Source: Ascaphus truei
Lineage: Eukaryota; Chordata; Amphibia; Anura; Ascaphidae
Assembly: GCA_036426205.1 (NCBI GenBank)
Contig: CM071586.1
Location: 10,341,431-10,405,430 of the forward strand
Direction: 5' to 3'
DNA: 64,000 nucleotides
Part shown: positions 9,552 to 20,734 of the stretch, piece by piece
How the letters are laid out: the number at the start of each line of letters is the position of its first letter
Position numbering within the stretch: position 1 is the stretch's first letter
Notes under the pieces: model-generated
Told to the model about the DNA's origin: nothing
Databases searched by the model: none
Seen by the model: only the letters and a program-made list of their open reading frames with translations
Program-made: the position numbers and the translations under genes

Positions 9552-10848
9552 ATAGGATTCGAGTTTCCTCCTGGGAGTTTCACTACAGCCGTGGGAGTTT
9601 TATAGAGGGCTCTGACCCCCTTAAGATATGGGCCCTGGAATCCAAATTTAACTAGAGTTTGGTCTAAAAAGTCCCATCTAATCCTGTCAAACGCTTTTTC
9701 CGTGTCTAGACTTAACAGGATGGCTTTCGTGGATGAGAGATGTACATGGTCGATTATGTTTATAATTTTTCTCGTATTATCAGAGGCTTGTCTGCCGGAA
9801 ATGAATCCGACTTGGTCTTTATGGATCAGGCCTGGGAGAATAGGAGTTAATCTGTTAGCTAGGATTTTGCTATACAGTTTTAGGTCCGAATTAAGGAGGG
9901 CTATGGGGCGATAATTACCACACTGTAGTGGGTCTCTCCCTTCCTTTGGAATGAGTGCCAAATTCGCTCTAGACATAGAGGCCGGGATAGCCGTTCCCTC
10001 CATAAACTCATTAAACATGTCCAGTAGATGTGGTGCTAAGATCATTTTAAATTTTTTATAGTATTGATTGGAAAACCCATCCGGGCCTGGCGTTTTACTA
10101 GGTTTTAGTTGTGATATAGCTTGTAGCAACTCCTCCTGCGATATCTCCTTATTAAGTTCTAGTAAATCAGCTTCTGAAAGGCTTGGAAGCTTACATGCCG
10201 CTAAGTACTTAGTGATTGCTTCTGCGTTTGAGGAGCTGTTTTGGGGGAAGTTCAAATTATATAATTTGGAGTAGAAGTCTGAGAATATGGCCGCTATCTG
10301 TTTTTCGCAGTATGTTTTAGTACCCACCTTTGTTTGTACGACGGATATGTGGGATTTGGTTCTCAGACCTCTTAATTTGGATGCTAATAACCGGTCGGCT
10401 TTATTGCCTTTGTCATAATATTTCTGTTTCGTCCACCTCAGCGCCCTCTCCACTTCATCCATTTGTATCTGCTTGAAATCAGATCTAGCCTTATCCAATA
10501 TTTTACGTAGTTGTTTTGAGGGGTTAGCTTTATGTTTGTGTTCAAGAAGTTTAACCTTCTCCGCTAATTCGTCATACAATTTTTGTTTTTGTTTTTTCTT
10601 AAATGATGCTATAGAAATAATATTCCCCCGGATCGTCGCCTTATGGGCCTCCCATAGCATCGCTGATGACTTCACAGTGCCCTTGTTCAGCATAAAGTAT
10701 TCTCTGAGCTTCTGTTTAATCTCTATCTCTACGTCTATTTGGTTTAACAGAGAATCGTTTAGTTTCCAATTATATTGATTATATTTATGGAAGGGGAGGG
10801 AGAGCGTCAGTGAGACCGGGGCATGGTCCGACCATGTTATAGAACCTA
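9552..10848. repeat. 1,297-bp tandem duplication within L1 ORF2, unit 2
   Basis: The partner of 8,255-9,551. This unit adjoins the endonuclease and is therefore in the original frame with the ORF2 start. Confidence 0.9.
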
Positions 10849-11530
10849 TGTCTGACTGGGAGGTTGCCTGGTAGATATCTTTAGTACCCAGAAAGTAATC
10901 AATCCTTGAATAGGTCTGGTGTGGGGGAGAGAAATATGAATAATCCCTCTGGCCCTGGTGCTGTGCCCGCCAAATATCGATCAGTGAGAACTCCTTTATT
11001 ATGCTCTGAAATTTTTTGGCATTTTTGGTTGTAATGCGTGGAAGGGGTATATCCAATGGGCTTGTGCTATCTTGGTCAGGGGATACAAGCATGTTAAAGT
11101 CTCCTGCTATCAAGAGCGTAGTTCTAGGTTGAGGGGCTAGCTTGTCACATAGGTCTCGCAGAAAATCAGCTTGACCTTCATTTGGGGCGTATATATTAAC
11201 AAGGGTGATCTCTACCTCTGCCAGTATGCCCTGCAGAATGAGATATCTACCTTCTGGGTCTAGGCTCTGTTGTTGAAGTGTAAATTTAACATTATGACTA
11301 AATAGAATGGCTACCCCTTTTTTTTTAGTGGAGCAGGATGCATAGTATGCCTGGGGGTAGTATCTTTGAAAGGTGTTGGGGGGTGATATCGTATTGAAGT
11401 GCGTTTCCTGTAGGAATAGCACATCTCCTTTGGTTTTTTTTAATTCTTGCAAGGCGAGCCTTCTTTTGGTTGTTGAGTTAAGTCCCCTAACATTTAGGGA
11501 CACTAGTTTAAGTGTTGTGTTTGGAGTCAT
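9552..11530 (-). pseudogene. L1 ORF2, APE endonuclease and start of reverse transcriptase
   Basis: The frame starts at ATG 11,530 with MTPNTTLKLVSLNVRGLN, the typical L1 ORF2 start. The APE-type endonuclease covers residues 1 to about 240, with LQETH, NIYAPN, AGDFNML, SRIDYFLG and the catalytic WSDHAPV visible. Then come the linker and RT fingers as far as VVKLPGGNSNPI. At the duplication junction (9,552) the frame shifts and ends 21 codons later at 9,488. The endonuclease itself looks intact. It nicks target DNA during target-primed reverse transcription. Confidence 0.9.
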
Positions 11531-12634
11531 TTTCGAAAGTGTGGTGTCTTAAATGGCTTACCTTTCCCTCCACTTTCCCAAGGTGGTGGGGGGGTTTCAT
11601 ATTCATACCTCATCTTGAAGGGTGTGGACTGTTGCTGTTCGGTCTTGGTCTCCTGTGTTGTTACGTGTCCTTGATCATATTTGTCCCTGTTGGTTATGTA
11701 TGGGCAGGGTATTAGGTTCATGGGTAGTTTATACTCAACTGTTCTAGGTCGCAGTACCTGGTAGAAGCATGTGTCAGTTCTCAGTCGACCTCTGGATGTC
11801 TTGTCGTAGGTGTAGGTATATGGGGGGGAGTGAGGGGGTCGAGAAAAGGTAGGGGAGGGAGAAAAGTGAGAAATAAGTTGAAACAGAAAAGAAAAGAATG
11901 GGCTATAAGAGAGCCCAATTTTGGGGACCCTCATCGTCCTAAAGATAAGGGTGGTGGGCCTACTGCCTCTGGGAGACTTCCCCGAGCATCACCCTCTGAA
12001 GGTCTTCTAAAAGGTCAAGGAGCCTTCCTATAAGAAAGTAAACATCATATTCAATGATAATCAAATACAAGAAAAAAGAAAACCCGGCGAACCCCAATAT
12101 TAGCCTGTTAAGTTACTATTACGCTGGGCACCTTGGTTCTATGCGTAATTAGGTGAATGTGGCAGTAGATGGCGCTACTCTAACATGTATAGGCTAATTC
12201 AGCCCTGTTGAGAAACTGCAATGTAAATTTTATCTGATAACACTTTTCAGGGTGGGCTAACAAGAGACATATAAACTTCATAACTGTAAAACATTAACTT
12301 ATCTAACACATTTTCTATTTCCCCTCCCCCCTCTAACGGCTATAATACTTATATTAACTTAAACCCCATGTGGGATGAGTGTCAAATCTGCATGTGTCCA
12401 CCTCCCCGTATGGTGTGTTAATCCCCGGCTATCACACCCTGGCTCTGTCCCAACATCATTTCTTTGGGTGTGTGCCCTTGTTGTGGGCAGGTGGATGGGT
12501 GTTCCTCGTCTGAGGTAGATCGTCTTTTCTCATCTCGTGGGTGACTTGAAAGTTCGTAGGGGGTGGTGCAATAGGTCGTTCCACCCTATGGATTTTCCTC
12601 TGGGAATAGTCTGTTCCTCTCCTATTGTCATCTC
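11531..12634 (-). other. L1 inter-ORF spacer
   Basis: There are 1.1 kb between the ORF1 stop and the ORF2 start, long for an L1, where the two frames usually nearly touch. A 135-codon minus frame (11,934-11,527) has no recognisable domain. ORF2 would need reinitiation or internal entry to be translated from the same RNA. Confidence 0.5.
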
Positions 12635-13636
12635 TCAATCCTCGCTTGCTTGGCTACGTTGAGTGGCTATTCTCTGAGATGAGCGCGGTCCTCTTTCTGT
12701 CGGTCTGTTATCTGGTTCTTCCTCTGTATCGTCGAGGGCAGCTCCACCCCCACCCCTATGGGGGACACCGAGCCCCTTCAGGAATTTTGGTATCTCTTCT
12801 GGATAGGAGAGGGTGTGGAACTTGCCCCCAGCCTGGGCCACAATTTTAAAAGGAAATCCCCAGCGATATTTAATCTTGTGGTCTCTCAGTTTTAGTATGA
12901 GGGGCCTGAGTTCTTTCCTGCGGTCAACTGTACGTTTTGAGAGATCGCTGTATATCTCAATATGTACATTCCGGAACTGTATGTGCCCCCTCTCCCTGCT
13001 TGCCGTCAAGATTTTCTCCTTTGTTGAATAATAATGGAACCTGACCAGGATATCTCTGATCCTCTTAGGGTCCGTGGACCTGGGTCCGGGGGCCCTATGG
13101 GCTCTGTCCATTTCTAGTTTTTCAGGAGTTAGGTCTGGTACCAGATGTATGAAGAGGTCCGATAGATAGGTGTGGAGTTGTTCCGTCTCCACAGTCTCCG
13201 GGACGTACCGCAGTCTCAGGTTTTGCCGCCGATCGCGGTTTTCTTGGTCCTCGGCGTTGTCCTTGAGTCCTCTGATCTCCCAGTGCAGACGGTTGATCTC
13301 GTCCTCCGCGGAGGACTGTGCCTGCTCCAGTGTTTCCACTGTGTTTGCCAGTCCATCTGTTTTAGCCGCTAGGAGATTCAGGTCTGCTCTTAGTGTGTTA
13401 ATGGCTTTACCTAAGTCATCCCGGAACTCATTCCTCATTCTGGTGAAGAGGTTTTCCAGATATGTTTTGTTCACATCTATATTTTCAAGTTCTTGTTCAC
13501 GTACCCCGCTTGGGCCCTCCCGTGCGTCGAATGAGCCGCCATCTTGGGAGGTCTCGCAACTCCCTGCAGTCCGCTGACTTTGTGGGAAATAGTTTGTCAC
13601 TGGCTGTTGGGCTGTCTTCTTATTTTTGCCGCTCAT
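12635..13636 (-). CDS. L1 ORF1 protein (RNA-binding nucleocapsid-like)
   Basis: An intact 333-residue frame of the L1 ORF1p (Transposase_22) family. The order is a disordered N-terminus (MSGKNKKTAQQPVTNYF), a coiled coil at about residues 50-135 with heptad-like Leu spacing, an RRM beginning at RRQNLRLRYVPE with MDRAHRAPGP and ILVRFHYYSTKEKIL, a basic C-terminal domain (RRKELRPLILKLRDHKIKYRWGFPF), and an acidic to polar tail. ORF1p trimerises through the coiled coil and coats L1 RNA as a chaperone in cytoplasmic particles. The element's ORF2 is broken, so this ORF1 could act only in trans, if it is expressed at all. Confidence 0.9.
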   Translation of the reverse strand: MSGKNKKTAQQPVTNYFPQSQRTAGSCETSQDGGSFDAREGPSGVREQELENIDVNKTYLENLFTRMRNEFRDDLGKAINTLRADLNLLAAKTDGLANTVETLEQAQSSAEDEINRLHWEIRGLKDNAEDQENRDRRQNLRLRYVPETVETEQLHTYLSDLFIHLVPDLTPEKLEMDRAHRAPGPRSTDPKRIRDILVRFHYYSTKEKILTASRERGHIQFRNVHIEIYSDLSKRTVDRRKELRPLILKLRDHKIKYRWGFPFKIVAQAGGKFHTLSYPEEIPKFLKGLGVPHRGGGGAALDDTEEEPDNRPTERGPRSSQRIATQRSQASED

Positions 13637-14488
13637 GTTGGTCGCTTACCCTTCTCCTTGTGTGTGTTTATTAGAGGGGTACAAGTAGAGATATGAGTAT
13701 GTCGCACAGACCGCGGGGTCTTTTTATTGCAGAACGATAGGACTGTCTATTAGTATAGGTATGTGCTTGATGGACCCAGGGATTCCAGTCTTAGAGCTGC
13801 ATCTCTGGTCTGCTGGGTGCTTTTACTATGTGGTGTTGGTGCTTCCACGTGGTGGTGTTTTTCCAAAATGGCCACCGCAGCCCCCACCACGTTGCTGTGG
13901 CCTCTGACTCCCTTCTCTACTGGGTCTCTTCGTGATTTTCCTTGCTCCCTGCCCGGGCTCAGGTTGGGTTAATATATTTTATGTGTGTGTTGTGTCTCTT
14001 ATGCGTGTGTTTGCCGTCTCAGAAGGGGGGGGGGGGCGGGGGTTAGTTCTCCTGCAGCGGGTCCCCGCTCGCGCCTCTCCCCGCGGCCCCAGGCGGCTAC
14101 AGCAGGCGCCTCTCTTACCCCACCGGGGATCGTGTGTTTCAGCTCAGGGCACCGCTGGTTTTTCTCTGCCTCTGGTCCCCCGCGGCGCGCCGGTTCTCTC
14201 CTCCTCCCTGGAGTCGCTCCGTCCGGATTGACCTCCGCGCGCCGGCAAGGGGAAGTCCCGCGCTTATGAGCAGGGGGCCGCCGCTTCAGTCCCTCCGATC
14301 GTCGGAGCCAGGCCCTTCAAAGTCCCGTTATTTAGTGGGTCTAGTGCTTCGGGGGTTCCGCCACGGATCCCTTCACTTCCTGTTCAGTTTTTATTAAATA
14401 TATTATACATTTGTGGCTATTCCTTCAGAGGGGATCGGGAGCGCCTTTCTCAAGTCGCCATACCCCGTGACGTCACCGGAAGTCTACC
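13637..14488 (-). promoter_or_regulatory. L1 5' UTR / internal promoter
   Basis: GC-rich 850 bp upstream of ORF1. At the very 5' end, on the sense strand, ACTTCCGG (14,483-14,476) directly abuts the CRE palindrome TGACGTCA (14,475-14,468), about 6 nt inside the element. An Ets site joined to a CRE next to the start site would let the RNA carry its own promoter. Function is inferred from motifs only. Confidence 0.65.
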
Positions 14489-14500
14489 ACAAGATTTTTT
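14489..14500. repeat. L1 target-site duplication, right copy
   Basis: ACAAGATTTTTT, identical to 4,724-4,735. Confidence 0.8.
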
Positions 14501-15096
14501 ATATCTGTTCATTTCATGCTATGTGTTTGGGGCTGGGAGACATTCTTAACTAAGGGAGTTGTGAATTGCATGGTATTTCACTAGAACCACTCCCAAGTGA
14601 ATAGAAGCAAAAAATACACCAAAAAAATAAACAAACAATGAACAAAACAAATTAATCCTTGGCGCACTATCGGGTATATAAACCTGACAATATATGAAGT
14701 CCCAAAATCTTGGTAGTGGGGATGATGAATGAGTCCGAAATCCGATCACACTTAAGTCCTTTAGAATGGCAGAACCAGATCTGAAATCATACAAGACAGG
14801 ACAACCATTGCGCAGTATCTTCTGATCAATCGTGGTCTCCCCCACCGTTGCCAGCTACTTACTTAAAAATAGATAATAAAGGGCCTCAAAAGGTATCTTT
14901 CACTTCCTTCCCGGCTGGCTGTACATATACGTGTTGTCAGGCGATGTGACCTCTCTTCAGATACACGCTCGCAACACCATACACCGAAATGCAAGGAGAA
15001 ATAAGGCACCAATGGTATGATACCGTAAAATTTAATAAAAATACTACAGGGCTAAACAACAGTACACTCACATGCTGTTAATCCCTACACAGGATA
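14501..15096. other. Continuation of repeat X, then unassigned DNA
   Basis: The first bases continue the repeat interrupted by the L1. The rest, up to the Penelope frame, has no feature I can name. Confidence 0.35.
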
Positions 15097-16354
15097 CAAC
15101 GTGCCGTCCGCTTTCGTGAGAGGATTTATGGGGTTATGGGAAGCACAACATATTTATCACAGTAATAATATATATCGTTCACAAATTATTTACTTCAAAC
15201 GATTCATTGACGATCTCATCATGGTATGGGACGGCGATGAATCACTTCTTTCATTTATTAAAATACTAAATACAAATGATATAAATATTAAATTCACTTA
15301 TGAACATAATATTAATTGTATTAACTATCTAGACCTGCTCCTGTACATCGACCATGACCAACACATCCAAACTGACATATTTCGAAAACCCAATTCTAGG
15401 AACACACTGCTGTCAGCAAAAAGTTGCCATCCACAGTCATTAATTAAAAGCATTCCAAAAGCCCAGTTTATACGGCTAAGACGAATATGTTCCAATGATG
15501 ATAACTTCTATTCACAGTCAGAAGTATTGTTTCAAAGATTTCAGGCCAGAGGCTACAAAAGTAAGGATATCCAAGCTGCATTTGAACATGCAAGGTCCTT
15601 GGATCGTCCTGCACTTCTAGAGAAGAATAAGAAAAATAAACGTTATAAGGGTAATGGAAAAACTTTCACACAATACAGCGATATGAGTCCATTATTTGTT
15701 ACTACTTACAGTCGCCAGTCAAAACAAATATGTGATATCATACATAAGCATTGGCATACGCTGTCACTTGATAGGGATATTGCAGAATTTACAAAAAATG
15801 GGCCAAAATTTACATTCCGCAAGGCCAAAACACTAGCGTCGCACCTCTCACCTAGTCATTTCCAGTCCAATTCTAATTTCAAAAAAATAAAAGGAATCCC
15901 TAAAGGCTTTTATGCATGTGGAAATTGTTCCACGTGCAAGTATGTCCAAAGTACTAAATTTGTTATGTCTGAACCAAAGGGAAAAAAATATTTTATCAAT
16001 GATTTTCTAAACTGCAATAAGGCCTATACTATATATCTTTTAAGATGTGGCTGTAACAAGATGTATGTAGGACGTACGATAAGGCCAGTCAAAACTCGCA
16101 TTGTAGAACATGTACGGTTGATTAAGAGAAATGACATCTCCCACCGAGTCCCTAGACACTTTTCTAGATGCCCTATAGGAGGATTAGCTAATTTTTCCTA
16201 TACCGCCATTGAACACATACCTTGTCATGCCAGAGGCGGATATAGGGAGGGGGTACTTAATAAACAAGAAATGTACTGGGTGTACACCTTGAACACACTC
16301 CATCCGGCCGGCATCAACCAGGAGTGGGAGCTCAAGAACTTCTTGGTGGGGTAA
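15097..16354 (+). pseudogene. Penelope-like element A: C-terminal RT plus GIY-YIG endonuclease
   Basis: A 417-codon open frame, truncated at its 5' end just before the RT motif that reads FMGLWE here. Its first codon is GTG and is not a true start. RT palm motif C is FKRFIDDLIMVW (about residue 32, catalytic IDD). An RT thumb region follows (NINCINYLDLLLYID, then FRKPNSRNTLL). Next are a Cys motif (CGNCSTCKYV) and a GIY-YIG nuclease (YTIYLLRCGCNKMYVGRTIR with downstream Arg and EHV). It ends in the WVYTLNTLHPAGINQEWELK tail typical of these proteins. Penelope-like elements reverse-transcribe from ends nicked by the GIY-YIG domain. The N-terminal RT is missing, so this copy is dead although the remaining frame is open. 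Confidence 0.88.
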
Positions 16355-16838
16355 TGGCCCCTTTTGGGAGGTGTTCATGGTGTGCACCCTGTTACAGGTA
16401 CAGTTAGATCTGGGAGGTTTGGAGTACTATGAAGTGAATAAATGAATATACTGCTAATTATCCACACTTTGTATAGTTGTTATTTTATTTATGTGTTATG
16501 TATTTGAACTTCATTGATATTTATTTTTCTTTATTAAGGTAATAATTCCCTGTATCCACTATCTACCGATCAAATCATTAGGGATGTATTGCAATTCTTA
16601 TTAACTGTAATTCCGATACTAGTATTTGAACATTGAGCTTTGTATGTTTTTAAACTTAATACAGCATCTTTTATGGTGCTTTGTAACTAATGTCTGATAA
16701 TATATGTATTTTTTTGTATTCTCTGTATGTCCACCGATGTAGGGAGTGACGTGTTGTAGCCAATCATCCATTAACAATCTGTAGGGGGGCTTTAAGGTTT
16801 ACCCGAGAGATGATTGGTGGCTGGCTCAGGTCACCCCC
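16355..16838 (+). other. Penelope element A 3' untranslated region
   Basis: AT-rich, with no open frame. It lies between the stop codon and the TATA/hammerhead block. Confidence 0.5.
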
Positions 16839-16846
16839 TATATGAA
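16839..16846 (+). promoter_or_regulatory. TATA-like box 30 nt before hammerhead motif 3
   Basis: TATATGAA begins 30 nt upstream of stem I (16,869). Confidence 0.4.
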
Positions 16847-16868
16847 GCTGGACATTATGCATAGACAG

Positions 16869-16912
16869 CACTCTTTGAAAAAGTCCATGTCTGGACGAAA
16901 CGCGTCAGAGTG
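16869..16912 (+). ncRNA. Hammerhead-like ribozyme motif 3 (Penelope pLTR)
   Basis: Stem I is CACTCT (16,869-16,874), perfectly complementary to AGAGTG (16,907-16,912). The core TTGAAAA (16,875-16,881) equals CUGANGA with C3 to U and G8 to A. An extra A follows (16,882). Stem II is GTCC/GGAC with loop ATGTCT, then GAAA (16,897-16,900), the loopless self-complementary ACGCGT and a GUC site (16,904-16,906). C3 and G8 form a Watson-Crick pair in active hammerheads, so U3/A8 could preserve pairing. An AATAAAG lies about 30 nt downstream. Confidence 0.6.
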
Positions 16913-17752
16913 ATCATGCTGATGTTCGTTGCTAGTTGTTAATAAAGTTTTTTATATACATACGTTGGCTGTGGAAGGTGCTGTGAACCACGGAACTACC
17001 TAACTTTTTTCACTCGTGATGTCATATCCGGTTGGAGCACGCGGACACCAGTAGCAGCGGGATACAAGCTGCCAGAGCAAGCTGCCAGAGGATCTTCCCG
17101 GTACTAACAGGAACGGCTTTCAGAGGACCTCCACGCGGTACACAGGGGAGACAGGTGAGGCTTTCTTGGTAGCCGGGCCGTGACTTACTTGGGGCGCCCC
17201 CTTGGGTGGTGTCCCCTCGTACTTCTATCCGGTTTTCCAGTGCCCCACTCCCTGAGTTAGTATTGGAGGCGTTTTTATGTACATATTGATCATTATACTG
17301 GTGCCAATCTTCTATCAAGTGTCATACTCCATAGTGCCTGGTTAGTAGCCTCGGTATATTGGGGGCATACCCTATATTTTCCTAATGGGAGCAGTAGGTG
17401 CTATTTAAACACATTTAGTAATGTCCATAGGGCTCCTATTGGATAATTGCCCAAGCTGGAACCTCCTACTAATTACCTTAAATGACTGTCAAGATCGATC
17501 TAATATACATACATCTTGCATATACCATACAAAGATAATAACAAAGCATATATCTTACACACTACTTTGCAACAATTTACACACAATTAATACAATTACA
17601 ATAATTAAAAAATGCTAGCAGCTCTACGGGGGTTTATTGAACCTTATACTGCCAGGGGAAACTTCTATTGACTGCATTATAGAGAACTCAGAGGAAAAAG
17701 GTTTTTAAATCAGAGGACTGGTTGGCGAGAGCCCTTATAATAAAGTAATGAC
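16913..17752. other. Penelope pLTR remainder and 3' flank of element B
   Basis: The downstream half (GC-rich, 17,030-17,230) resembles in style the block after the 41.5-kb ribozyme. The AT-rich 17,400-17,752 is probably the 3' UTR of element B on the minus strand. There is no coding sequence. Confidence 0.4.
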
Positions 17753-18350
17753 CTAGCCATCTTTCAGGAATGATGCCAGATCAAATTCTATATTCAGACC
17801 TCCTGGGGTCAAGGTTTTAAGGGTATATATCCAGAAGCTTTCGCGTCTGGATATTAAATTTATCTTATCCCCCCCTCTCCAATTCTGTTTGGGGCATTCA
17901 ATGCCTTTGCATATTAAGCCTGCAGGGTTTTGACCATGTTTCAATTTGAAGTGGCTGGAGACACTATGTGTCTCCAAACCACTCTTTATATTATAAACAT
18001 GTTCTGCAAAACGTCCTTTCAATGGTCTACCTGTTCGCCCTACATATTGTAGCCCACATGGGCACTCCAACAGGTAGACCACAAAAGGAGTTTTGCAGGT
18101 CATGAATGACTTGATCGGGAATGAAATCCCTGTAATATTTGACTTAAAGTCCCTACATTTAGAACCATAGCTGCAACCAATGCACTTACCACATGTAAAG
18201 AATCCATTAAGTTCCTTTAACCATGTGGTGTTGCGTTCTTTAATTGGATTAAATGGACAACTGGGGGATAGTTTTAATTTTAAATTGTCAGCTTTTTTAA
18301 ATACTATCTGCGGACACTTAGGTAATATTGTTTTTAATATCGTGTCACCC
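17753..18350 (-). pseudogene. Penelope-like element B: zinc motif and GIY-YIG endonuclease
   Basis: The frame is open from about 18,350 to the stop at 17,753. A Cys-rich segment (FFTCGKCIGCSYGSKC) precedes the GIY-YIG core (FVVYLLECPCGLQYVGRTGR, then PLKGRFAEH). The end (FWIYTLKTLTPGGLNIEFDL) is homologous to the tail of element A. Pairing of Cys motifs with GIY-YIG is standard for endonuclease-positive Penelope elements. It is separated from its RT by one frameshift near 18,350, so it is part of the same broken gene. Confidence 0.88.
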
Positions 18351-19565
18351 TGTAGGATGCCCCAATGTTTTTTTAATTATTTGTGTAATTTTATTAGCCA
18401 TTCCATTGTACTTTGTCATAAAAGGAATAAATTCAACTCCATCTTGTTTGTTTTTTATTCTCTTATTATCCATACCAATTAAATCTTCTCTATCAGTGTT
18501 TTTAGCTGCTTCTAAAGCCCTCATAACCTTATTATGACTATATTCCCTATCAATGAATTTATTTTTGAGTTCATTGGCCTGTGTATTGAATATTTCAATC
18601 TGGGAGCAGTTACGTTTAGTTCTCAAAAACTGGCCCTTGGGAATATTATTAATCCATCTAGGGTTATGGTGGCTCGATGCCATGAGATAGGTATTTGCAT
18701 CAACCTTTTTATAGAAGGTCTTGGTCTCAATAGATCCCTTCTCAATGAACAATGTCAGATCTAGAAAGTCAATGGTGTGTGGACTAGTATTGAATGTAAA
18801 TTTTAAATTCATATAATTACTATTCAGGTACTGTTGGAATTTCCCCAAATTCTCTTCACTTCCACCCCAGATACATAGCACATCGTCAATATAACGCTTC
18901 CACAGCACAAGGTCCGCCCCAAATGGGCTGCGGGACTGGATATACTCCTCCTCCCACATGCCCATAAAAAGGTTTGCATAACTAGGGGCAAACCTTGTGC
19001 CCATGGCGGTGCCACATATCTGGAGGTAGAAATTGTTGTCATAATTAAAGAAATTATGGGTAAGGATATATCGTATCCCTTCTAGTATGAATTCTTTGAA
19101 TCCCTGTTCGAGACTATCATCGTGATCTAATACTCTCCTAATTGCCTCAATGCCCAAGTCATGGTTAATGACAGTATATAGTGAGGTCACGTCGCACGCG
19201 ACCCATACATAATGATCTTCCCACTTTAGAACATTTACTAGATTTAAGACATGAGTAGTATCTCGGAGATACGACGGTATTTGAGGGACATACTTTTGTA
19301 ATGTAGAATCAATAAACTGGGATAAATTTGATGTCAACGATTTAATCCCAGATATGATCGGGCGACCGGGGGGGTTCCAAAGATCCTTAAGGATCTTCGG
19401 GATAAAATAGAAAGTTGGAATCCTTGGCTGCTGTATGTCCAAGAACTCCAATTCTCCCTTGGAAATATTTCCATCTATGGATCCCTTATGCAGATAATCA
19501 TTCAAAACTACTTTGAATTCAGCCGATGGATTACATGGCAGTTTTTTTGTATGTAGTTGCATCAC
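18345..19565 (-). pseudogene. Penelope-like element B: reverse transcriptase
   Basis: The frame carries the full RT core: FYFIPKILKDLWNPPGRPII (fingers), WVACDVTSLYTVI (motif A, D then SLYT), QICGTAMGTRFAPSYANLF (motif B) and WKRYIDDVLCIWGG (motif C, catalytic DD near 18,880). Then come the thumb, HTIDFLDLTLFIEKG, and KGQFLRTKRNCS. Penelope RT is related to telomerase RT. It is more complete than element A, and all catalytic residues seen are present; inactivation is by frameshifts at both ends. Confidence 0.9.
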
Positions 19566-20059
19566 TTAGGATTCTCATGGACTCTGTCTTATAATATTCA
19601 GAATCCATGATAACAATGCCACCCCCCTTGTCAGCAGATTTGATTACAATTCGTGTATTACTCTCGAGACTCTTAACAGCATCTTTTTCCAATTTACTCA
19701 AATTATGTTTTGGAATTCTAAACTCACTGGTTGCCTTCTCCATGTCCTGAATGACTAGTTCTGTGAAGTTGTCTATAAAATTACCCTTAATGTGTTTAGG
19801 ATAAAATACAGAGGGTCTTTTAAATTTAGTTGATGGAGTTGACTTAGTATCATTACAGTTATTACTTTCCTGAATGGCCTCCCTACTTACAGCGTCTTTA
19901 ATGAAATACTTTTTCAATGTTAGACGTCTCACAAATTTGTGAGTGTCTAAATAGAGATCAAACATATTAGGTCCCTGCGAGGGGGTGAAATTTAGACCCT
20001 TTGAGATGACCCTCTCTTCAACCTCAGTGGTTTTATAGCCGCTGATGTTGAATACATTG
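19531..20059 (-). pseudogene. Penelope-like element B: N-terminal RT extension
   Basis: Open from 19,965, with in-phase similarity further upstream. It includes NTRIVIKSADKGGGIVIMDS, the conserved segment just before the RT fingers in Penelope proteins, and YYKTESMRILSDATTYKK. It overlaps the RT frame by 35 bp in another phase, marking a frameshift near 19,545. Confidence 0.8.
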
Positions 20060-20722
20060 CTAACCTCTACCGGTGGCTCGCTTGGTCTGACTTTTTTCTC
20101 TTTCCTCCTCTTTTTCCTCTGAATCCTCTGTTCTTTTGCGTCTTGCAGAACGTGGGGTGTCTTGTCTCCCTACTAGGTTGTCTGTCTTGCTGTTTCTCCT
20201 TAGAGGGAAATCGTATTCCCTGTCGTGATCTAAAAAAGACATTTGATATTGGTTATTCTCTTGGTCTCTTGATGGTATATTATAGGGTCTGAAACTATTG
20301 TTTGGTCTAAAAACATTATTGTCGTAGCCTCTAAAACCCTCCTTGGGTCCATCGTGGTAGTACTCATGATGCCCATATCTACCATGGCCATTGGTATACC
20401 CTCCACGTGGTGGACCATGATATCTATGGGGATCATTCCTAAATGGTGCTTGTGGCCGAGCTCCCAAATAGGGACGTTGAGGTGCCACCTTTTTATTGGA
20501 TGATTTGGTTATTAAATTGTTATCTTTTTTTGATTTTAATTTTGTGTCTTCCTTTAGTATCACTCCCTTATTAGTCGGTGTGGACTTAACCTCCACTGTT
20601 GGAGTTTCCTCTACAATGTTGACTTTCTTTTCTGATTTCCAGTCCCTTTGTCTATTTTGTTCATAGTCTTTTGTATCCCTAATAATTTTTTTCTGTTTTG
20701 AACTAATAACCTCTTTCTCCAA
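20060..20722 (-). pseudogene. Penelope-like element B: low-complexity basic region
   Basis: 220 codons rich in Lys, Glu, Arg, Gly and Tyr. There is a Gly/Arg/Tyr-rich block (HRYHGPPRGGYTNGHGRYG) and a C-terminal Lys/Arg/Glu run. There is no recognisable fold; it is probably a disordered nucleic-acid-binding linker between the N-terminal coiled region and the RT. It is out of frame with its neighbours. Confidence 0.65.
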
Positions 20723-20734
20723 TTTTTCTATTCT

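Larger units (their letters stand above)
4736..14488 (-). mobile_element. Full-length L1-clade LINE, interrupted and internally duplicated
   Basis: Reading on the minus strand: a GC-rich 5' UTR with promoter motifs (14,488-13,637), ORF1 (13,636-12,635), a 1.1-kb inter-ORF spacer, ORF2 (11,530 to about 5,121), a 3' UTR and an A tail. A 12-bp target duplication flanks it. Two later events add 2.6 kb: an LTR-element remnant at 6,233-7,547 and a 1,297-bp tandem duplication (8,255-9,551 and 9,552-10,848). Without them the element would be about 7.1 kb. ORF1 is intact, while ORF2 is broken by both events and by a frameshift near 5,245. The copy cannot retrotranspose autonomously. Confidence 0.9.

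Noticed and set aside
14890..15000. Possible minus-strand hammerhead (CTGAAGA near 14,960)
   Set aside because: No matching stem II, GAAA or stem I could be formed.
15101..15103. GTG as true start of the Penelope element A protein
   Set aside because: Homology shows the protein is truncated in the middle of the RT, so no genuine start is present here.
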